Origin: Mogibacterium diversum
GTDB taxonomy: Bacteria; Bacillota; Clostridia; Peptostreptococcales; Anaerovoracaceae
NCBI RefSeq assembly: GCF_002998925.1
Contig: NZ_CP027228.1
Coordinates: 682,001-746,000 of the forward strand
Length of the DNA stretch: 64,000 bases
Reading direction: 5' to 3'
The first letter of the stretch is position 1. Each line of letters opens with the position of its first letter. The position numbers were made by a program, and so were the translations under genes. This document shows positions 59,694 to 64,000 of the stretch, piece by piece. Below the pieces are notes generated by a model that made no database searches, was not told the origin of the DNA, and saw only the letters and a program-made list of their open reading frames with translations.

Positions 59694-60350
59694 ATGACAA
59701 AGGTTAAAAAAAGCGAAAAACGTCAGCAGCAGGTGCTCGCGTACATGAAGGAAACTATAAAACTAAAAGGATTTCCCCCAACCGTTAGGGAGATTTGTGA
59801 CGCTATAGGGATCAAATCAACTTCAACGGTATATAGCGATATCAAAGCACTTGAAGTCCAGGGGTTCATCAAAAAAGACCCTAGCAAACCTCGTGCACTG
59901 GCAATTGTCGATTCAATTAGCAAAGATGCGAAGGAGCCTATGTTTGAAGCGGATGACATCAACATGGTGCAGCTTCCCGTAATAGGTAACGTTGCAGCAG
60001 GTGTTCCGATTCTATCCGAGCAAAATATTGAGGATAACATCCCTTTCCCTGCTCGATTTATCGGTAATGGAAATAACTTCTTGCTGGTAGTACACGGTGA
60101 CAGTATGGTTAATGTCGGAATAAATGATGGCGATTACTTAATCGTACAAGAAGATCAGACTGCATCTAACGGCGATATTGTTGTTGCGATGATAGACGGC
60201 GCATTTGAGACTGAGGCGACAGTTAAGAGGTTCTATAAAGAAAAAGGACACATAAGGCTACAGCCTGAAAACGACTTCATGGAGCCTATAATTGTCGATG
60301 ACTGTAAGATTGTCGGCAAGGTTAAGGGAGTCTTCAGATATTTTAACTAA
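59694..60350 (+). CDS. lexA: SOS repressor LexA
   Basis: 218 residues: N-terminal winged helix-turn-helix (FPPTVREICDAIGIKSTSTVYSDI), auto-cleavage site Ala102-Gly103 in NVAAGVP, nucleophile S137 in HGDSM, and lysine K178 in ATVKRF. All catalytic parts are present, so it should be RecA-cleavable. It is the second gene of a unit with a LexA-like box in the promoter, consistent with autoregulation. Followed by the uracil permease gene after 33 bases. Confidence 0.97.
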   Translation: MTKVKKSEKRQQQVLAYMKETIKLKGFPPTVREICDAIGIKSTSTVYSDIKALEVQGFIKKDPSKPRALAIVDSISKDAKEPMFEADDINMVQLPVIGNVAAGVPILSEQNIEDNIPFPARFIGNGNNFLLVVHGDSMVNVGINDGDYLIVQEDQTASNGDIVVAMIDGAFETEATVKRFYKEKGHIRLQPENDFMEPIIVDDCKIVGKVKGVFRYFN

Positions 60351-60383
60351 TATTTCACTTTATACGTACCCAAGGAGGAAACG

Positions 60384-61700
60384 ATGACACAGAGTAACGA
60401 ACATCACTACTCTAACGGCATAACCGATGCAAGAACACTCGGTTGGCCGAAAACTATTCTACTAGGCCTTCAGCATACATTTGCCATGTTCGGTGCAACC
60501 GTGCTGGTACCACTTCTCACAGGTCTTAGCATATCCACTACGCTTTTGATGGCTGGTCTTGGAACACTGTTATTCCATCTGCTGACTAAAGGTAAGGTAC
60601 CGGCGTTTCTCGGCTCTTCATTCGCTTTTCTTGGTGGTTATGCAGCTGTAGCACCGCTTCAGAATGGTCACCCCAATACAGAAATGCTCCCATATGCTTG
60701 CGGTGGAGTAATTGTTGCAGGCTTTGTATATGTAATACTTGCTGCACTTATAAAGTTATTTACGATTGAAAAGGTCATGAAATTCTTTCCTCCTGTAGTT
60801 ACAGGGCCGATCATCATTTCAATCGGTTTAATACTCGCGCCATCTGCTATCAAGAATGCACAAACTAACTGGCTTCTAGCCATTGTTGCCCTAGCATCGA
60901 TCATATTCTTCAATATGTGGGGCCGTGGCATGGCCAAGATTGTACCTATCATTTTAGGTGTAATAATCTCATATTTAGTAGCTCTAGCGATGGGACAGAT
61001 TGATTTCTCGGGTATGGGTAAAGAGTCAATTGTTGCCTTCCCTCCCATCATGATGGCTAAGTTTAATATAAGCGCAATTATCACAATCACTCCAATTGCC
61101 TTAGCGACAATGATGGAGCATATCGGAGATATATCCGCCATCAGCGCTACAACTGGTTACAACTACATTAAGGACCCAGGTCTACACCGCACGCTTCTCG
61201 GTGACGGACTAGCAACGATGCTCGCCTCTCTATTTGGTGGACCTGCTAATACAACATACGGTGAAAATACTGGCGTTCTTGCACTAACAAAGGTATATGA
61301 TCCACTAGTAATAAGAATTGCCGCATGCTTTGCGATAATACTCTCGTTTATACCAAAGTTTGCATTTATCATAGAAACTATTCCATTAGCAATTATTGGC
61401 GGTGTTTCACTGATACTATACGGCATGATTTCTGCAGTCGGCATTAGAAATCTTGTTGAAAACCAGGTTAATTACAAAAACACTCGAAATACTATAATCA
61501 CTGCTCTCATTCTCGTATGCTCTCTAGGATTTAACCAGATTGGCGGTATAACATTTACAGTTATTGGCGTAAAAATCACTCTTTCTGGACTCGCCATTGC
61601 GGCTATAGTTGGCATTGTAGCTAATATGCTACTCCCTGGAAAAGATTATGAGTTTGACGAGGATAACGAAGACGATAAATTCCAGACATTTAAAGTTTAG
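60384..61700 (+). CDS. uraA: Uracil/xanthine permease (NCS2, UraA-like)
   Basis: 438 residues, 14 hydrophobic segments: LGLQHTFAMFGATVLVPLLTG at the N-terminus and the substrate-site segment FGGPANTTYGENTGVLALTKV (NCS2 signature region with E---T). GGEAR-type variation is absent, consistent with uracil rather than xanthine specificity, but this is family inference. It has a strong AAGGAGG site and probably shares the lexA transcript. No PyrR-binding loop or attenuator was visible in the 33-base gap. Confidence 0.93.
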   Translation: MTQSNEHHYSNGITDARTLGWPKTILLGLQHTFAMFGATVLVPLLTGLSISTTLLMAGLGTLLFHLLTKGKVPAFLGSSFAFLGGYAAVAPLQNGHPNTEMLPYACGGVIVAGFVYVILAALIKLFTIEKVMKFFPPVVTGPIIISIGLILAPSAIKNAQTNWLLAIVALASIIFFNMWGRGMAKIVPIILGVIISYLVALAMGQIDFSGMGKESIVAFPPIMMAKFNISAIITITPIALATMMEHIGDISAISATTGYNYIKDPGLHRTLLGDGLATMLASLFGGPANTTYGENTGVLALTKVYDPLVIRIAACFAIILSFIPKFAFIIETIPLAIIGGVSLILYGMISAVGIRNLVENQVNYKNTRNTIITALILVCSLGFNQIGGITFTVIGVKITLSGLAIAAIVGIVANMLLPGKDYEFDEDNEDDKFQTFKV

Positions 61701-61725
61701 TACTTTACCGACTTAAGATTTTATG

Positions 61726-61763
61726 AGCCGTGAGCATTATGATAGCCCACGGCTTATTTATTT
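61726..61763 (+). terminator. Terminator downstream of uraA
   Basis: AGCCGTG pairs with CACGGCT across a 15-base loop, followed by TATTTATTT. A moderately stable hairpin that ends the radical SAM-lexA-uraA unit. Confidence 0.65.
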
Positions 61764-61785
61764 ATAAGATATATAGGAGGTCATC

Positions 61786-62598
61786 ATGCCTGCACATAAC
61801 GCACACTATCTGTTCGGAAGAACTGTTCTAAGCAAGTTACCTGCTGATACTGAGAGGTTAATTAATACAAATGCCGATTCATATGCGGCATTTGTTTTCG
61901 GGCTCCAAGGACCTGATATCCTTGCATTTTATAGACCGATATTTCCAAGCATCCTTAATAAAGAAGGTGCAACTATCCATCATAGTCCTGGTTCATCCTT
62001 CTTTAAACATGCCTTTAAGGTTGTTCAAGAATCTCCTACTGTAGAGAAAATCAGCTATTTATATGGTGCGATGTGTCACTATATACTAGATTCTCTATGT
62101 CACCCTATTATTAATAATTACGTAAAAACAACTGGTATGTCACACAGCTTGGTCGAAAGAGAGTTTGATCACTATGTGCTAGAACAGCACGACCTTACGC
62201 CATTTACTATTGAGCTAAAGCTCGTTGCGCCAGTGAGGAAAAATCTCGGTTCAATAATGGCACCTTTTTATGAATCCCCTACCGCTAGCCAGATGCAGCT
62301 AGCAACTAGAGATATGAGGCGTTCAATTCTAATACTCGGAACAAAGAATGACTTCCTTCGCAGAAGACTTCTCTCAATCCTCGCTTCTAACAGAGTAACA
62401 ATGAAACAATGCGACATGGTAGCATCTAACGAATATGATCCTCGCTCAGCGGAGAGCAATTCTGAAATTTGGAAGAAGTACGAAATGGCCATAGACAAGG
62501 CTGTTTCTGAAATCAAATACATAAGAAAAAGTCTGATTGATCATAATCAACCAGACCTTAGTCGCTATGAACTAGATTATCTAGGCAAGAAACACTAG
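61786..62598 (+). CDS. Zinc-dependent phospholipase C family protein
   Basis: 270 residues, helical. Histidines and an aspartate occur in the expected pattern: MPAHNAHYLFG at the N-terminus, GLQGPDILAFY, HHSPGSSFF (about 66-74), and CHYILDSLCHP at 107-117. This matches the PF00882 zinc_dep_PLPC family. There is no signal peptide, so it is probably intracellular, unlike secreted clostridial alpha-toxins. Its substrate is unknown. An AGGAGG site precedes the start. Confidence 0.83.
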   Translation: MPAHNAHYLFGRTVLSKLPADTERLINTNADSYAAFVFGLQGPDILAFYRPIFPSILNKEGATIHHSPGSSFFKHAFKVVQESPTVEKISYLYGAMCHYILDSLCHPIINNYVKTTGMSHSLVEREFDHYVLEQHDLTPFTIELKLVAPVRKNLGSIMAPFYESPTASQMQLATRDMRRSILILGTKNDFLRRRLLSILASNRVTMKQCDMVASNEYDPRSAESNSEIWKKYEMAIDKAVSEIKYIRKSLIDHNQPDLSRYELDYLGKKH

Positions 62599-62602
62599 AA
62601 CT

Positions 62603-63049
62603 CTATAAAAACATCGATGCTCCGTACGTTACCCATGTAACTATGAATGCTGCGACGACTACACCTAGGGCAATTGCAGGGAACGCTCTTTTGAGCTGCA
62701 TATCCATCATCGCAGCCACTAGAGCACCTGTCCATGCTCCAGTTCCAGGAAGTGGAATCGCTACAAGAATCATAAGTCCCCAGAACTCATACCTTAGGAC
62801 AACGTCCTTGTTCTTATCAGCTTTTCGCTCCATCCTAAGGACTATACTGTTAAGCTTATCAGACTTCTTGCGCATCAACGCAAATACGTCCCTTGTAAAA
62901 ACGACGAGAAACGGAACAGGTAGCAGATTGCCGAGCACCGCAATTAATGCCGCTTGCCAGATTGGTAGTCCTGCAATTCCAGCACCATACGGTATTGCAC
63001 CACGTAGCTCTATAATAGGCACCATAGCCATAAGAAACGTTTTTAGCAT
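62603..63049 (-). CDS. Small multi-drug export family protein (COG2426-like)
   Basis: 148 residues, about four helices: MVPIIELRGAIPYGAGIAGLP near residues 10-30 and PLPGTGAWTGALVAAMMD at about 99-116. This pattern marks the COG2426 Sm_multidrug_ex family, whose transport role is not well shown. It is convergent with the preceding gene (four bases between stops) and has its own promoter. Confidence 0.85.
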   Translation of the reverse strand: MLKTFLMAMVPIIELRGAIPYGAGIAGLPIWQAALIAVLGNLLPVPFLVVFTRDVFALMRKKSDKLNSIVLRMERKADKNKDVVLRYEFWGLMILVAIPLPGTGAWTGALVAAMMDMQLKRAFPAIALGVVVAAFIVTWVTYGASMFL

Positions 63050-63152
63050 CTACCCTTCCTTTCTCACAGTTACTATATAGCTGAAAAATAATACCTGTAA
63101 ATTTATACTCTCTAGATTTGATTGATATTTATATATTATATTTAACCCATTT

Positions 63153-63181
63153 ATTGTAGCATACGCCGATATCTCTATCAA
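63153..63181 (-). promoter_or_regulatory. Promoter of the COG2426-like gene
   Basis: TTGATA, 17-base spacer, TACAAT on the minus strand, about 100 bases upstream of the ATG. Confidence 0.65.
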
Positions 63182-63206
63182 TTCATAATACCCTCACACA
63201 GATTGA

Positions 63207-63235
63207 TTGTACTTAAATACCTTTTGTGCTACCAT
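63207..63235 (+). promoter_or_regulatory. Promoter of the M18 aminopeptidase gene
   Basis: TTGTAC, 17-base spacer, TACCAT, ending 23 bases before the ATG. Adequate spacing but the -10 is weak. Confidence 0.45.
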
Positions 63236-63258
63236 TTACATACTATAGGAGGTACATT

Positions 63259-64000
63259 ATGAAAGATAAAAACGCATGGAATAACTACTCTCCAGAGGAG
63301 CTTAAAGCTCTCGAGAATTTAAACAAGGGATACATAGATTTCATTTCAGAAGGGAAGACTGAACGCGAGTGCACAGAGCTTCTAGTCAAGATGGCAGAGG
63401 CTCATGGATATCGTGACCTAAATGAGGTGATTAAAAATAATGAAACTTTGAGCATAGGTAGCAAGGTCTACGCAGTTAACATGAATAAGTGTCTTATTAC
63501 ATTTAACATAGGCGAAGACATCGTTAATCGCGGTATGAACATCCTCGGGGCGCACATCGACTCACCTAGAATTGATTTAAAGCAGAATCCACTATACGAG
63601 ACTGATGAATTTGCCTATCTAGATACACAGTACTATGGTGGCATCAAGAAGTACCAGTGGGTTACTATGCCCCTTGCACTTCACGGCGTAATTGCCAAAA
63701 AGGACGGAACCGTTGTTAATGTAAATATAGGCGAGGATCCATCAGACCCAGTTTTCTTCATCAGCGACCTATTAATTCACCTGGCTCAGGACCAGATGCA
63801 GCTTACCGCAGCCAAGCTGATCGATGGTGAAAACATGGATATCGTATTCGGCACGCAGCCACTTGACAGCGAGAGTGAATCCGCAGTGAAGGCTAACGTA
63901 TTAAAGCTACTCAAGGATAAATACGGTATCGAAGAAGACGACTTCTGGTCGGCTGAGATTGAGGCTGTGCCAGCTGGAAGAGCCAGAGAAGCAGGTTTAG
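63259..64000 (+). CDS. M18 family aminopeptidase, C-terminally truncated by the window edge
   Basis: The first 247 codons are visible; the remainder lies beyond the right edge. Zinc-site motif LGAHIDSPRIDLK near 94-106 (the HxD pair) and the QYYGGIKKYQW and HLAQDQM segments match M18 dinuclear zinc aminopeptidases, which remove N-terminal (often acidic) residues from peptides. The full family length is about 460 residues. AGGAGG lies just ahead of the ATG. Confidence 0.92.
   Translation, partial: MKDKNAWNNYSPEELKALENLNKGYIDFISEGKTERECTELLVKMAEAHGYRDLNEVIKNNETLSIGSKVYAVNMNKCLITFNIGEDIVNRGMNILGAHIDSPRIDLKQNPLYETDEFAYLDTQYYGGIKKYQWVTMPLALHGVIAKKDGTVVNVNIGEDPSDPVFFISDLLIHLAQDQMQLTAAKLIDGENMDIVFGTQPLDSESESAVKANVLKLLKDKYGIEEDDFWSAEIEAVPAGRAREAGL

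Noticed and set aside
1..64000. Mobile elements, CRISPR arrays, tRNA and rRNA genes
   Set aside because: I looked for transposase motifs, regular direct repeats and T-loop-like GTTCAANNC signatures in the intergenic regions and saw none; the gaps are short and mostly explained by hairpins or promoters.

Overview
The window reads as a chromosomal segment of a low-GC, Gram-positive, probably anaerobic member of the Clostridia. Support comes from a PolC-type replicase, RNase Y, ThiT, LexA, an AUU-initiated infC and intrinsic terminators with U-tracts. Gene content resembles Anaerovoracaceae (Mogibacterium-like) genomes, but that placement is inference. It looks like core chromosome: I see no insertion sequence, prophage, CRISPR array, tRNA or rRNA.

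Layout. Positions 1-44480 are almost entirely minus-strand housekeeping genes. In transcription order (high to low coordinates) they are: nhaC-type antiporter; infC-rpmI-rplT plus an unlisted 58-aa gene; a trigger-factor-like lipoprotein; nrdR-cmk and a membrane protein; radC and a MinD-like ATPase; rny; cysteine desulfurase-thiI; sppA-pyrH-frr-uppS-cdsA-dxr-rseP-ispG-polC; rimP-nusA-rnpM-infB-rbfA-nrnA-truB-ribF; an inserted VWA/MoxR/LRR/YoaK/AlkD block; rpsO-pnp; DUF2207-lemA; and ppx-ppk with a truncated membrane gene at the window edge.

Positions 44734-50640 hold two thiamin units on opposite strands. A TPP riboswitch precedes thiT-maf on the plus strand. A minus-strand thiS-thiF-thiG-thiH-tenI operon is preceded by a compact terminator-embedded element that I read as an HMP-PP (thiS-motif) riboswitch. 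Positions 51071-58696 are a nine-gene minus-strand Mrp/Mbh-like cation antiporter operon with three large antiporter-like subunits. Positions 58807-61700 are a plus-strand unit (radical SAM protein, lexA, uracil permease) behind a promoter whose spacer contains a LexA-box-like sequence. The window ends with a zinc-dependent phospholipase C-like protein, a small COG2426-type membrane protein and a truncated M18 aminopeptidase.

Most notable observations: the PolC lacks the exonuclease domain normally inserted in its PHP domain; the thi operon carries the compact thiS-motif switch while thiT carries a TPP switch whose SD is paired to an anti-SD; infC starts at AUU behind a consensus promoter and an attenuator; a MoxR/VWA/LRR module interrupts the usually contiguous ribF-rpsO-pnp order; and a radical SAM enzyme of unknown substrate shares a likely SOS promoter with lexA.
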